Positions 28,054-37,369 are shown, counted from the stretch's first letter. The stretch is DNA of 64,000 bases from Teichococcus rhizosphaerae (GCF_002631185.1 NZ_PDNU01000015.1:1-64000); one strand, 5' to 3'. Made by a program: numbers and translations. Notes: a model not told the origin generated them from the sequence alone.

Positions 28054-29058
28054 ATGACGGAGCCGGAGCGGCGGGTGGGGCGGCGGGAGGTTGCGCGGGG
28101 CCTGGCGGGCATGGCGCTGGCGGGGGCGGCCATCCCGGCGGGGTGGGCCAGGGCGCGGGAGGGCTGGCCGGAGCGCCCGCTGCGCTGGGTGGTGGGCTAT
28201 CCGGCGGGCGGGCCGTCCGACACCTTCGCCCGCCTCATCGCGGCCGGCATGGGCCCGGCGCTGGGCCAGAACATGGTGGTGGACAACCGCCCCGGCGGCG
28301 GCGCCGTGCTGGCCAGCGAGACCGTCGCCCGCAGCGCGCCGGACGGCCACACCCTGCTGCACACCGACAACGGCAACCTCGTCTACAACCCCGCCCTTTA
28401 TGGCCGCCTGCCCTACGACCCGGACCGGGACCTGACCGGCGTGGGCTTCATCGGCCGCTTCCCGCTCTTCCTGGTGGTGCGGCCCGACAGCCCGGTGCGG
28501 AGCCTCGCCGACTACGTGGCGCCCGCGGCGCGGCAGGCCCCGACCTATGGCTCCCCCGCCGTCGCCTCGCCGCACCACCTGGCCATGGAGATGCTGAAGC
28601 GCCGCGCCGGCTTCGACGCCACGCACGTGCCCTATCGCGGCGGCCCGGCGGCGATGGCCGACCTGATCGGCGGCGCGGTGGACAGCGTGCTGATCGACTG
28701 CGCCACCGGCCTGCCCTTCCTGCGGGACGGCAAGGCGCGGGCGCTGCTGGTGCTGTCCGAGACGCGCTCGGCGCGGATGCCGGAGGTGCCGACGGCGCTG
28801 GAGCTCGGCATCGGCCAGGCGGTGGCCTTTGGCTGGCAGGCCATGTCGGCCCCCGCCGGCACGCCGCCCGCCATCCTGGCGCGGCTGAACCGGGAGATGC
28901 GCGCCGTCATCGCGGCGCCGGCCATGCAGGAGCGGATGCGCGACCTCGGCGTCGAGACCGCCCCCTGGTCGCCGGAGGAGTTCGATGCCTTCGTCGCGCG
29001 CGAGAACGCCGCCTGGCGCCCGCTGATCCGCGAGCTGGGCATCCGCCTGGACAGCTGA
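28054..29058 (+). CDS. Bug-family (TctC-like) periplasmic substrate-binding protein
   Basis: 334 residues from the ATG at 28054, chosen for the ggag 6 bases upstream; ATG 28042 and GTG 28024 are in-frame alternatives. The N-terminus has twin Arg residues and a hydrophobic stretch (RREVARGLAGMALAGAAIP), a likely Tat-type export signal. Mature motifs: VVGYPAGGPSDTFAR, VVDNRPGGGAVLASE, HVPYRGGPAAMADLIGGAVD and SAPAGTPPAILARLN. Such proteins bind carboxylates; a matching TctAB membrane component is not present in the window. Confidence 0.92.
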   Translation: MTEPERRVGRREVARGLAGMALAGAAIPAGWARAREGWPERPLRWVVGYPAGGPSDTFARLIAAGMGPALGQNMVVDNRPGGGAVLASETVARSAPDGHTLLHTDNGNLVYNPALYGRLPYDPDRDLTGVGFIGRFPLFLVVRPDSPVRSLADYVAPAARQAPTYGSPAVASPHHLAMEMLKRRAGFDATHVPYRGGPAAMADLIGGAVDSVLIDCATGLPFLRDGKARALLVLSETRSARMPEVPTALELGIGQAVAFGWQAMSAPAGTPPAILARLNREMRAVIAAPAMQERMRDLGVETAPWSPEEFDAFVARENAAWRPLIRELGIRLDS

Positions 29059-29062
29059 AACC

Positions 29063-29097
29063 GGAAGGCCCGGCGGAATCCCTTCCTCCGGCCTTCC
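29063..29097. terminator. Imperfect hairpin terminator between convergent genes
   Basis: ggaaggcccggcggaa pairs with ttcctccggccttcc around loop tccc, with one bulge and one mismatch. It lies between the Bug protein and nitroreductase stops; tctt follows on the plus side. Confidence 0.5.
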
Positions 29098-29103
29098 TCT
29101 TCG

Positions 29104-29694
29104 TCAGGCGAGGTCCACCGCCTCGTCGAAGGCCAGGCGCGGCAGGCGCGCCTGCAGCCCCGCCTCGTCGCCATAGCCCAGATTGACCAGCAGGTTGGAC
29201 TTCCAGCCCGTGTTGGCGAGGAAGGCCTCGTCCACCCTGGCGTTGTCGAAGCCGCTCATCGGGCCCGTATCCAGCCCGAGCGCGCGCGCCGCCATGATCA
29301 GGTAGCCCGCCTGCATGGAGGCGTTGCGGAAGGCGGTGGCCTCGGCGAAGGCGGCGTTGCCGGTGAACCAGGACTTGGCGTCGGCATGCGGGAACAGCAC
29401 GGGCAGCTTGTCGTGGAACCGCTGGTCCCAGGCGACGATCACCGTCACCGGCGCGGTCATCGTCTTGTCGAGGTTGCCGGCGGAAAGGGCGGGGCGCAGC
29501 CTCTCCTTGCCCTCGCGGGTGCGGATGAAGACGAAGCGGCCAGGGGAGGAATTGGCGCTGGTCGGCGCCATCTTCACCAGGTCATAGAGCTGGCGCAGCG
29601 TCTCGTCGCCGACGGCGCGGTCCTGCCACCTGTTGTGGGTGCGCGCCGCGCGGAACAGCTGGTCGAGCGCGGTGTCGTCGAGAGGGGCGGTCAT
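29104..29694 (-). CDS. Nitroreductase family protein (RutE/HadB-like)
   Basis: 196 residues. FMN-dependent oxidoreductase of the malonic semialdehyde reductase type. Motifs: [36 protein letters not shown] (flavin contacts), [27 protein letters not shown] (dimer and FMN region) and the C-terminal [12 protein letters not shown] ggag lies 6 bases before the ATG at 29694. Enzymes of this group reduce 3-oxopropanoate in pyrimidine breakdown; no rut genes are adjacent, so the role is inferred from family only. Confidence 0.9.
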   Translation of the reverse strand: MTAPLDDTALDQLFRAARTHNRWQDRAVGDETLRQLYDLVKMAPTSANSSPGRFVFIRTREGKERLRPALSAGNLDKTMTAPVTVIVAWDQRFHDKLPVLFPHADAKSWFTGNAAFAEATAFRNASMQAGYLIMAARALGLDTGPMSGFDNARVDEAFLANTGWKSNLLVNLGYGDEAGLQARLPRLAFDEAVDLA

Positions 29695-29820
29695 CGGGTG
29701 CTCCTGTGCGGGGCGCACAGGATGAGGCCGGGCAGCGGGCCTGCCAACGCGGCCAAGCCGATGGCCGGTATTCGCCGGGTGAATGGGGCCCGGGCCTTTG
29801 GCCGGCCCGGGCCCCTTGGG

Positions 29821-30384
29821 TCAGGCGTCCACCTGCTCCACCGCCATCACCTCCGGCACGTAGTGGCGGAGCATGTTCTCCACCCCGTGCTTCAGCGTGG
29901 CGCGCGACGAGGGGCAGCCCGAGCAGGCGCCCTGCAGGTGCAGCTTGACGATGCCGTCGCGGAAGCCGCGGAAGACGATGTCCCCGCCATCGCCGGCCAC
30001 GGCCGGGCGCACGCGGGTGTCCAGCAGCTCCTTGATCTGGGCGACGATCTCGGCATCGGCCGGGTCGCTGTCCTCGATCGCCTCCTCGGCGTCGGCGTCC
30101 AGCACCACGGGGCGGCCGGCCATGTAGTGCTCCATGATGCCGCCCAGCACCATGGGCTTCAGCGCCTGCCAGTCCACCGCGTCCGTCTTGGTGACGGTGA
30201 CGAAGTCGGCGCCCAGGAAGACGCGGGCCACGCCGTCCAGCGCGAACAGCCGCTCGGCCAGCGGGCTGCGGCCGGCGCCCTCGGCGCTGGTGAAATCGGC
30301 CGTGCCGCGCCCGCCCATCACGTCCTGGCCCGGCAGGAACTTCAGGGTGGCGGGGTTCGGGGTGGCTTCGGTCTCGATGAACAT
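29821..30384 (-). CDS. NifU-domain Fe-S cluster carrier protein
   Basis: 187 residues. N-terminal scaffold domain (MFIETEATPNPATLKFLPG) followed by a NifU C-terminal domain with the cluster-binding Cys154-x-x-Cys157 in GACSGCPSS. This two-domain form is the Nfu/NFU1 type that transfers 4Fe-4S clusters to apo-proteins. It sits alone behind the coupled Usp unit, transcribed in the same direction 109 bases after it. Confidence 0.96.
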   Translation of the reverse strand: MFIETEATPNPATLKFLPGQDVMGGRGTADFTSAEGAGRSPLAERLFALDGVARVFLGADFVTVTKTDAVDWQALKPMVLGGIMEHYMAGRPVVLDADAEEAIEDSDPADAEIVAQIKELLDTRVRPAVAGDGGDIVFRGFRDGIVKLHLQGACSGCPSSRATLKHGVENMLRHYVPEVMAVEQVDA

Positions 30385-30493
30385 CGTTCTGGGCTTTTCC
30401 GTGTGAGGGTCGGCGCGTGTCGTGGACGGGATTTGGGCCGTCGGGCCGCCGCGTGCAACCTTTGCGGTTCCGCGCTGAAGGCGCGGCAGGGTC

Positions 30494-30973
30494 TCAGGTG
30501 ACGCGCTCCATGTCCCGGTCGTCCAGCGTGCCGGGCACGATGGTCATGGGCACCCGCAGGCGCGGCGCGTAGCGGCCGGTCAGCGCCGTGATCAGCGGCC
30601 CCGGCCCGCTGGCATTGGCGGCGGTGGCCAGGATCAGGATGGACATGCGCGGGTCCTCCTCCAGCAGCGCCAGCAGCTCGTCGCGCGCATTGCCCTCGCG
30701 GATCAGCAGGATCGGCATGCCGCCGGTGATCTCCTGCACCTCGGCGGCCAGGGCGGAGAGCAGCTTTTCCGCCTCCTCGCGCCGCTCCTCCTGCAGCATG
30801 GCGCCGACGCCGGCCCATTCCACCGTGCCCGCCTCCTCCACCACCCGCAGCAGCGCCACGCGGCCGCCGCCATGCTTGGCGCGCAGGCAGGCATAGCGCA
30901 GCGCCACGCGCAGCTCCGGCGTGTCGTCGACCACCACCAGGAAGACACGGTCGCGTCGGGCGGCTTCGGGCAT
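30494..30973 (-). CDS. Universal stress protein family
   Basis: 159 residues with a UspA fold: beta-strand VFLVVVDDTPELRVALRYA, then ALLRVVEEAG, and the C-terminal half LILATAANASGPGPLITALTG followed by RVPMTIVP. The classical G-x2-G-x9-G(S/T) ATP motif is not clearly preserved, so nucleotide binding is uncertain. The ATG follows the stop of the TIGR02186 gene directly (TGAATG), so it is coupled to that gene and to TauE. Confidence 0.9.
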   Translation of the reverse strand: MPEAARRDRVFLVVVDDTPELRVALRYACLRAKHGGGRVALLRVVEEAGTVEWAGVGAMLQEERREEAEKLLSALAAEVQEITGGMPILLIREGNARDELLALLEEDPRMSILILATAANASGPGPLITALTGRYAPRLRVPMTIVPGTLDDRDMERVT

Positions 30974-31885
30974 TCATCCCCTCCGGAACAGCACGCTGCC
31001 GAGCCAGCCCGCGAGCGCGGCCAGCAGGATGCAGAGCAGGCCGTATACCACCGGCTGGACCTTGGCGACATCGGCGATGCGGGCGGCGGTTCCCGCCCGG
31101 CCGACGCGGAAGCTCAGCTCCTGCCGCGCCACCACGCGCCCGTCGCGCACCAGCAGCACCTGCACCAGGTAGTCGCCGGTGGGCACGGTGGCGGGCAGCG
31201 GCAGGCTGGCGCGGAACAGCCGGGCGCCGGCGATGTGCATGGTGCCCTCCTCGTGCCACAGCCCGGCATCCTGCTTCAGCTCCAGCAGCGCCTCGCGGAA
31301 CTCCTGGCTCTGGTTGCCCGCCGCCTCCAGCGGCAGGGCGCCGAGGCCGATGCGCTTGGTGGCCCGCTCCTCCCGGCTCAGCATCTCCGCCAGCGGCCGG
31401 GTGCCGGTGAGGAAGTAGTAGCCCGGCACGCGCCAGAAGCGGGCCGAGGCGCCATTGAGCCACAAGCCCAGCACGCGGATCTTGCGGCGCACCACCATGG
31501 GCTGGGCCGGCCCCTGGGCGATCACCAGCACCTCGTCCCCGCCGGCGCCGAGCAGCCGCTCCGTGGCGCCGAACACCAGCACCTCGGTGCCGCTGAAGCC
31601 GGTGGTGATGGCCACCTGCGCCTGGGAAAGCTCGGCCACCAGGGGCGGGCGGGCGGCGGCGGGCTGGCCGGGCGGCGCGGGCGGCGGTGGCGGCAGCAGC
31701 TGCGCCACGGCGGGGGGCCGGCGCGGCGGCGCGGCCGAGGGGGCGGCCGAGGGGGCAGGCGGCGGGGCAACCGGGGCCTGGGCCATGGCGGGCCAGGCCG
31801 GCAGCGGGCCGGGAAGCGCGAACAGCAGCGCGCCCAGGAACAGGAGCGGGGCCGGGCGCGGCCACGCCGGCCGCCACGGGCTCAT
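30974..31885 (-). CDS. TIGR02186-family membrane-anchored protein
   Basis: 303 residues. It has a signal peptide (LLFLGALLFALPGPLPAWPAMA), a long Pro/Ala linker, then a periplasmic domain starting VAELSQAQVAITTGFSGTEVLVFGA, and one C-terminal membrane helix (VYGLLCILLAALAGWLGSVLF). This matches the alphaproteobacterial TIGR02186 family, whose genes are typically next to TauE/SafE transporters; function unknown. ATGA overlap with TauE and TGAATG junction with the Usp gene make a tightly coupled three-gene unit. Confidence 0.88.
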   Translation of the reverse strand: MSPWRPAWPRPAPLLFLGALLFALPGPLPAWPAMAQAPVAPPPAPSAAPSAAPPRRPPAVAQLLPPPPPAPPGQPAAARPPLVAELSQAQVAITTGFSGTEVLVFGATERLLGAGGDEVLVIAQGPAQPMVVRRKIRVLGLWLNGASARFWRVPGYYFLTGTRPLAEMLSREERATKRIGLGALPLEAAGNQSQEFREALLELKQDAGLWHEEGTMHIAGARLFRASLPLPATVPTGDYLVQVLLVRDGRVVARQELSFRVGRAGTAARIADVAKVQPVVYGLLCILLAALAGWLGSVLFRRG

Positions 31886-32796
31886 AGCGGCATCGGGCCC
31901 ACGGCGAACTCGCTTTCCGGCGTCACCACCAGCCCCCAGAGCAGGCTCAGCGCCACGCCCAGCACCAGCAGGCCGAGCAGGGCGCGGGTTTCCTCGCCGC
32001 GCAGGCGGCTGCCCATGCTGGCGCCGAACTGCGCGCCGGCCACGCCGCCCACCAGCAGCAGCAGCGTCAGCACGATGTCCACGCTGCCGGTCTGCACCGC
32101 CTGCAGCAGCGTGACGTTGGCGGCCACGAACACCACCTGGAACAGCGAGGTGCCGATCACCACGGCGGTGGGCATGCCGAGCAGGTAGATCATCGCCGGC
32201 ACCAGCATGAAGCCGCCGCCGACCCCCATCATCGCCGACAGCACGCCGATGCCGAAGCCCACCAGCAGCGGCGGGATGACCGAGATGTAGAGGCGCGACT
32301 TGCGGAAGCGCAGCTTGAAGGGCAGGCCGTGCATCCAGAGGTGCGCGTGCAGCCGCGCCGGCCCCCCCTGCCGCCGCCGGCGCAGGATGGCGCGCACGCT
32401 TTCCCGCACCATCAGCCCGCCCACGCTGCCCAGGATGACGACATAGAAGACCGACACCGCCAGGTCGACCTGCCCCAGCCGCCGCAGCCAGGCGAAGAGC
32501 AGCACGCCGAGGCCCGAGCCCAGGAAGCCGCCCGCCAGCAGCACCCCGCCCATGCGCGGATCGACATTGCCCCGCCGCCACTGCGCGATGAGGCCCGACA
32601 CCGAGGCGCCCAGCGTCTGGTTGGCGCCCGACGCCACCGCCACGGGCGCGGGAATGCCGATCAGGATCAGCAGCGGCGTCAGCAGGAAGCCGCCGCCCAC
32701 GCCGAACAGCCCGGAAAGCCAGCCCACGCCAAAGCCGATGCCGAGCAGCAGCAGCGCATCCACCGACATCTCGGCGATCGGCAGGTAGACCTGCAT
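31882..32796 (-). CDS. TSUP-family (TauE/SafE) transporter
   Basis: 304 residues. Duplicated membrane domains carry the TSUP signature in each half: GWLSGLFGVGGGFLLTPLLI and GVLSAMMGVGGGFMLVPAMIY. About eight membrane segments, split by a basic loop (RAILRRRRQGG). Members export or import sulfite, sulfoacetate or other organosulfur anions. The ATG at 32796 was chosen over a GTG at 32814 because it gives MQVYLPIAEMSV, the usual N-terminus of this subgroup. Confidence 0.93.
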   Translation of the reverse strand: MQVYLPIAEMSVDALLLLGIGFGVGWLSGLFGVGGGFLLTPLLILIGIPAPVAVASGANQTLGASVSGLIAQWRRGNVDPRMGGVLLAGGFLGSGLGVLLFAWLRRLGQVDLAVSVFYVVILGSVGGLMVRESVRAILRRRRQGGPARLHAHLWMHGLPFKLRFRKSRLYISVIPPLLVGFGIGVLSAMMGVGGGFMLVPAMIYLLGMPTAVVIGTSLFQVVFVAANVTLLQAVQTGSVDIVLTLLLLVGGVAGAQFGASMGSRLRGEETRALLGLLVLGVALSLLWGLVVTPESEFAVGPMPL

Positions 32797-32925
32797 CGCG
32801 GTTCCAGTCTTCACGCCAGAAGGACAAGGCCATGCGGTTTGGACCCGTCATGCCCGGCAGACAAGGGACATTCCGAATGCGGCGGGACTTGGGCTAAAGC
32901 ATGGCTCCCCCTGGAGCGCGCGACC

Positions 32926-34536
32926 ATGCCGAAGGACCTCACCCCGCCACTTGGCCTGGCGCGCCGCGCCCTGCTGCGGGCCGCGCCGCTGGGGCTGGCG
33001 CTGGCCCTCCCCGCCCTGCGCCGGCCGCGCGCCGAGGCGGCGGCGAGGCTCGACCTGCTGCACCTGAACGACTTCCACGCCCGGCATGACGGGTCGCGGC
33101 CGAGCGGCGCCGCCTGCGGGCCGGCCGGGGAATGCCTGGGCGGCAGCGCCCGGCTCGCCACCGCCCTGCGCGAGGCCCGCGGCGAGGCCGCGGCGCAGGG
33201 CCGCGCCGTGCTGCAGCTCGATGCGGGCGACCAGTTCACCGGCAGCCTCTACCACGTCGCGCATCACGGCCTGGCCGAGGCGGCGGTGCAGAAGGCCACG
33301 GGCTGTGCCGCCATGGCGCTCGGCAACCACGAGTTCGACCGCGGGCCGGAAGGGCTGCTGCGCTATGCCGGGGCGGTGGACTTCCCCCTGCTCTCGGCCA
33401 ATCTCGACGCGCGCCGGGTGCCGGCGCTGCAGGCGCGCATCCGCCCCCATGCCACGTTCCGGCGCGGCGCCGCGCGCATCGGCGTCATCGGCCTGACGAC
33501 GGAGGACACGCCGCGCTCCTCCAGCCCCGGCCCGGACCTCGCCTTCACCAGCGCGCAGGAGGCGGCGGCGCGGCAGGTGGCGGCGCTGCGGGCGGAAGGC
33601 TTCTCCACCATCGTCGTGCTCTCGCATCTGGGGCTGGCCGAGGACCGCGCCCTGGCCGCGGCGGTGGCGGGCATCGACGTCATCGTGGGCGGCCATTCCC
33701 ACACCCTGCTGGCCGACGGCCTGCCCGGCGCCGCGGGTCCCCACCCCCTGCTGGCCGACGGGCCGGACCGCCCGGTGCGCATCGTGCAGGCGGGCGCGCA
33801 TGGCCGCTGGCTCGGCCGACTCTCGCTCGACCTCGCGGCGGATGGGCGGGTGCTGGCGCATGGCGGGGCGGTGCGGCCCGTCACGGCGGCGCTGGCCGAG
33901 GACGGGGCGGTGAAGGCGCTGCTGGCCGGCTTCGCCGCGCCGCTGGAGGCGCTGCGCGCCAGCCCCGCCGGCCCCGGCGCGCCCGGCCTGACGCCGGAGG
34001 GCTGCCGTGGCGGCGAATGCGCGCTCGGCAACCTGGTGGCGGATGCGATGCTGGCGGCCGAGCCGGAGGCGGAGGTGGCGCTGACCAATGGCGGCGGCCT
34101 GCGCGCCGCGCTGCCGGAGGGGATGATCACCCGCGGCGCGGTGCTGGACACCCTGCCCTATGGCAACACCCTCGCGCTGGTGGTGCTGCGCGGCGCCGAC
34201 CTGCGGGCCGCGCTGGAGATCGGCCTGTCGCGCGCCGGCGTGGGCGGCGGCTTTCCGCAGGTCGCGGGGATGGCGCTGCGCTGGCGCCCCGGCGCCCCGG
34301 TGGGCGAGCGCGTGGCGGCGGTGACGGTCGGCGGCCGGCCGCTCGAGCCGGAGCGCGCCTACCGCGTCGTCACCAACGACTTCCTCCGCCGCGGCGGCGA
34401 TGGCTACCTGCCCCTGCGCGACCGGGCGCTGGCCGCGCGCGACAACGGCCTGCCGATGGACGAGGCGCTGGCCGTCCACATCGCCGCCGGCGGCGCCGCC
34501 CGCGCCGCGCCGCGCGGCCGCATCCGGGCGGAATAG
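32926..34536 (+). CDS. Periplasmic 5'-nucleotidase / bifunctional metallophosphatase
   Basis: 536 residues. The N-terminus has a hydrophobic export signal (RRALLRAAPLGLALALPAL). The metallophosphatase domain has DLLHLNDFHAR (metal-binding Asp, His), QLDAGDQFTGSLY, GNHEFDRG and VGGHSHTLL; the C-terminal domain has ECALGNLVADAM, TNGGGLRA and GDGYLPL, typical of 5'-nucleotidase UshA/SoxB-like enzymes. It dephosphorylates nucleotides in the periplasm, inferred from family. It stands alone and diverges from TauE. Confidence 0.92.
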   Translation: MPKDLTPPLGLARRALLRAAPLGLALALPALRRPRAEAAARLDLLHLNDFHARHDGSRPSGAACGPAGECLGGSARLATALREARGEAAAQGRAVLQLDAGDQFTGSLYHVAHHGLAEAAVQKATGCAAMALGNHEFDRGPEGLLRYAGAVDFPLLSANLDARRVPALQARIRPHATFRRGAARIGVIGLTTEDTPRSSSPGPDLAFTSAQEAAARQVAALRAEGFSTIVVLSHLGLAEDRALAAAVAGIDVIVGGHSHTLLADGLPGAAGPHPLLADGPDRPVRIVQAGAHGRWLGRLSLDLAADGRVLAHGGAVRPVTAALAEDGAVKALLAGFAAPLEALRASPAGPGAPGLTPEGCRGGECALGNLVADAMLAAEPEAEVALTNGGGLRAALPEGMITRGAVLDTLPYGNTLALVVLRGADLRAALEIGLSRAGVGGGFPQVAGMALRWRPGAPVGERVAAVTVGGRPLEPERAYRVVTNDFLRRGGDGYLPLRDRALAARDNGLPMDEALAVHIAAGGAARAAPRGRIRAE

Positions 34537-34567
34537 GGCGCGGGGGAGACGCGCGCCCCGGCCTGCC

Positions 34568-35539
34568 TCACCCCCCCTTCACCCCCTGCGCGTTGACATA
34601 GATGCTGTAGAGCGAGCGCGAGGCGGCCATGAACAGCCGGTTGCGGTGCCGCCCGCCGAAGCAGACATTGGCGCAGCGCTCCGGCAGGTCGATCTGCCCG
34701 AGCGGCCTGCCCTCGGCGGTGAAGACGCGCACCCCGTCGAATTCCGGCCCGCCCATGCCCCAGCCGCACCAGAGGTTGCCCTCGGTGTCCACGCGGAAGC
34801 CGTCCGGCGTGTCGCCCGGCGCGCCCTGCACCACGGTGCGGCGGTTGGACAGGCGGCCATCCTCCGCCACGTCGTAGCCCACGATGCGGCGGGGCTCGGC
34901 GCGGCTTTCCACCACATAGAGGACGCGCTCGTCGGGGCTGAAGGCGAGGCCGTTCGGCCCGGCCAGCTCGTCGGTGAGGAGGGTGACGGCGCCGCTCTGG
35001 CCATCGACGCGGTAGACGCCCTGGGGCAGCTCCGGCTCCGCCTTCTCGCCCTCGACGAAGCCCGCGATGCCGAAGGGCGGGTCGGTGAACCAGATGGAGC
35101 CGTCGGAGCGCACCACCACGTCGTTGGGCGAGTTCAGGCGCCTGCCCTCGTAGCGGTCGGCCAGCACGGTGATGGCGCCGTCATGCTCGGTGCGCGTCAC
35201 GCGCCGCGTCAGGTGCTCGCAGGTGACGAGCCGGCCCTGGCGGTCGCGCGTGTTGCCGTTGGCGAAGTTGGAGGACTGGCGGAAGGTGGCGACCTGCCCG
35301 GTGGCCTCGTCCCAGCGCAGGATGCGGTCGTTCGGGATGTCGGACCAGTAGAGGGCGCGCTGGTCGCCGAACCAGACCGGCCCTTCCGCCCAGCGGCAGC
35401 CGCCGGCCAGCTTCTCCACCGTGCCGTTCATGGCGCGGAAGCGCAGGAAGGCCGGGTCGAAGGCGCGGAAGCGGGGCTCGGGGTAGCGCTGGCTGGGCTC
35501 CCAGGGTGTCTCGTTCGGGCCGGTGGCGCTCTGGTGCAT
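34568..35539 (-). CDS. SMP-30/gluconolactonase family protein
   Basis: 323 residues. Six-bladed propeller of the SMP-30/lactonase type: metal-site motifs AEGPVWFGDQRALYWSDI, LNSPNDVVVRSDGSIWFTDPPFG, AGPNGLAFSPDERVLYVVES and DGFRVDTEGNLWCGW. These enzymes open sugar lactones such as gluconolactone. gggagaac precedes the ATG at 35539. Neighbouring genes do not point to a substrate; the sugar-acid genes (kdgD-like) are 15 kb away. Confidence 0.92.
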   Translation of the reverse strand: MHQSATGPNETPWEPSQRYPEPRFRAFDPAFLRFRAMNGTVEKLAGGCRWAEGPVWFGDQRALYWSDIPNDRILRWDEATGQVATFRQSSNFANGNTRDRQGRLVTCEHLTRRVTRTEHDGAITVLADRYEGRRLNSPNDVVVRSDGSIWFTDPPFGIAGFVEGEKAEPELPQGVYRVDGQSGAVTLLTDELAGPNGLAFSPDERVLYVVESRAEPRRIVGYDVAEDGRLSNRRTVVQGAPGDTPDGFRVDTEGNLWCGWGMGGPEFDGVRVFTAEGRPLGQIDLPERCANVCFGGRHRNRLFMAASRSLYSIYVNAQGVKGG

Positions 35540-35594
35540 GGCGTTCTCCCTCAGCGTGTCCGGCGGGCAGGCTGGCACGAAGCCGGCCTTGACA

Positions 35595-36134
35595 CTATTC
35601 CCCGCCCCCCTTTCCGGTGGCGCGGCGCGTTTCCCACCAGGCGAGGGCGGCGTCATAGGGCAGGGCCAGCGCTTCCCGCCCGCGCCACCACCAGCGCTCC
35701 CGCCAGACATGGGCGGCCTCCGGCGGCGGCGCGGCGCGGGCCGGCAGGCCATAAAGCCGCAGCAGCATGACGCAGCGCGGCAGGTGGTAGCCGCTGCTGG
35801 CGGCATAGACCGGCCCCTGGTGCCCGCGCAGCAGCGTGGCGCAGGCGCGGGCGGAGGACAGCGTGTCGGTGCCCGTCACCTCCAGCCGGATCGCCGCGGA
35901 AGCCACGCCGAGATCCTGCAGCAGGCGGCCCATCACCTCGGCCTCGGCCGGGCCGTGGCGGCCCCTGGCGCCGGTGGGGACATAGAGCGGGCCGGGCAGG
36001 GTGGCGCCAAAGGCGGCGGCGGCCATCACGCGGCGGCGCAGCGTCAGGCTCGGCCCGCCATCGGGCCGCACCGCGGCGCCGAAGATGACGATGGCCGGCC
36101 GCCCTTCCGCCCGCTCCCCGCCCGCGCCGCTCAT
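35595..36134 (-). CDS. YdcF/SanA-family (DUF218) protein
   Basis: 179 residues. DUF218 fold: IVIFGAAVRPDGGPSLTLRRRV, TGARGRHGPAEAEVM and the SSGYHLPRCVMLLRLYG helix. No signal or membrane segment is evident, so it is probably cytoplasmic. Members bind nucleotide-like ligands or affect envelope synthesis; the precise function is unknown. The ATG overlaps the methyltransferase stop as ATGA. Confidence 0.88.
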   Translation of the reverse strand: MSGAGGERAEGRPAIVIFGAAVRPDGGPSLTLRRRVMAAAAFGATLPGPLYVPTGARGRHGPAEAEVMGRLLQDLGVASAAIRLEVTGTDTLSSARACATLLRGHQGPVYAASSGYHLPRCVMLLRLYGLPARAAPPPEAAHVWRERWWWRGREALALPYDAALAWWETRRATGKGGGE

Positions 36135-37369
36135 CCGGGCGGCGCGGCCAGCAGCAGGCGGTTCAGCGGCTCCATGGCGTCGCGCAGCGCCGCCCAGTCG
36201 CGGGCGAAGGCCTCGCGGGAGATGCCGTTGGCGGCGAGCGCGTCGCCGATCTCGCCCAGGCTGCGCTGGCCATCCACCCGCGCCAGGATGGCGGAGGCCA
36301 GGCGCGGCAGCGGCACGCCGAGGCGCAGCCCGTCGAAGGCGACGCGCATCACCCCGTCCCGGGGCAGGCCCTTCGCCAGCGCCGCGCCGTCCAGCTCGCG
36401 CAGCACGGGGATGGAGGCCGGGTCGTCCCAGGCGGGGGCGGGCGCCTCGTCGCGCGTCACATAGGCGATGTGGATGCCCATGTTGCCGCAGATCGACTCG
36501 GCCAGGGCGGCGCGGGCCACCGGGTCCAGCCCCGCGGTGCGGGCGCGCAGGCGGGGGTCGGGCAGGTAGCGGTCCGGGTCGTAGCGCAGCGGCTCGACGA
36601 AGCAGCGCAGCCTGAGCCCCGCGCCCCCGATCAGCGCGGCGAGCTGCGGCACGCTGAAGGACACGTCGCGCGGGTTCAGCAGCAGGTCGTAGAGCCCGGC
36701 ATCGCCGCCATCGAGGTGGTCGGTGATCCAGGGGTTGCGGCGCAGCCAGGCGGTCTCCGGCAGGTGCTTCCACAGGCGGCGCGCGGCTTCCACCCGGGCG
36801 GCGGGCGGCTCGCCCTCGGGCGCCAGCAGGCGCAGCGCGTCCTGCAGCATGTAGACGCCGGTGCGGCCGTGCGGCGCATACACCATCAGCCCGATGCCGC
36901 CCCCCGGCGCCAGCGCGCCGGCCAGCGCGGCCAGCCCCGCCGCCGGGTCCGGCAGGTGGTGCAGCACGCCGCAGCAGTCGATGTAGTCGAACGCGCCGAG
37001 GCCGAGCGCCGGCAGGTCCAGCAGCGAGCCGCCGACGAAGCGGATGTTGGACAGCCCCCGCTGCCGGGCGCGCGCCTCGGCCACCTGGCGGGCCGCCGCC
37101 GAGCGGTCGAGCCACACCACCTCGCCGGGCCGGCCGGCCCAGGCCATCTGCTGCGCCAGCATCATCGTGCCGTCGCCGCTGCCGCCCCCCGCCATCAGCG
37201 CCCGCAGCGGCCGGCCGGCCGGGCGGCGCGCGCCGAAGATCCAGTGGTCGATCTCCCGCAGGTGGCTCGGGCTGCCGACGATCAGGCGCCTCGCCTCCTC
37301 GCGCGGGTCGCGCTGCGGGTAGGGATAGGCCTCGTACTGGGCGGCGAGGTGGGCATCGGTGGCGTCCAT
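36131..37369 (-). CDS. Class I SAM-dependent methyltransferase with C-terminal extra domain
   Basis: 412 residues. The N-terminal tract AAQYEAYPYPQRDPREEAR precedes a class I methyltransferase core: ALMAGGGSGDGTMMLAQQM (SAM motif I), DRSAAARQVAEAR, FDYIDCCGVLHHLPDPAAGL (post-I/II). The C-terminal 100 residues (DGLRLGVPLPRLASAI, RSLGEIGDALAANG) look like a PqqD-type winged or peptide-binding domain, which is unusual for a simple methyltransferase. Substrate unknown. Upstream of and coupled to the YdcF gene. Confidence 0.85.
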   Translation of the reverse strand: MDATDAHLAAQYEAYPYPQRDPREEARRLIVGSPSHLREIDHWIFGARRPAGRPLRALMAGGGSGDGTMMLAQQMAWAGRPGEVVWLDRSAAARQVAEARARQRGLSNIRFVGGSLLDLPALGLGAFDYIDCCGVLHHLPDPAAGLAALAGALAPGGGIGLMVYAPHGRTGVYMLQDALRLLAPEGEPPAARVEAARRLWKHLPETAWLRRNPWITDHLDGGDAGLYDLLLNPRDVSFSVPQLAALIGGAGLRLRCFVEPLRYDPDRYLPDPRLRARTAGLDPVARAALAESICGNMGIHIAYVTRDEAPAPAWDDPASIPVLRELDGAALAKGLPRDGVMRVAFDGLRLGVPLPRLASAILARVDGQRSLGEIGDALAANGISREAFARDWAALRDAMEPLNRLLLAAPPG

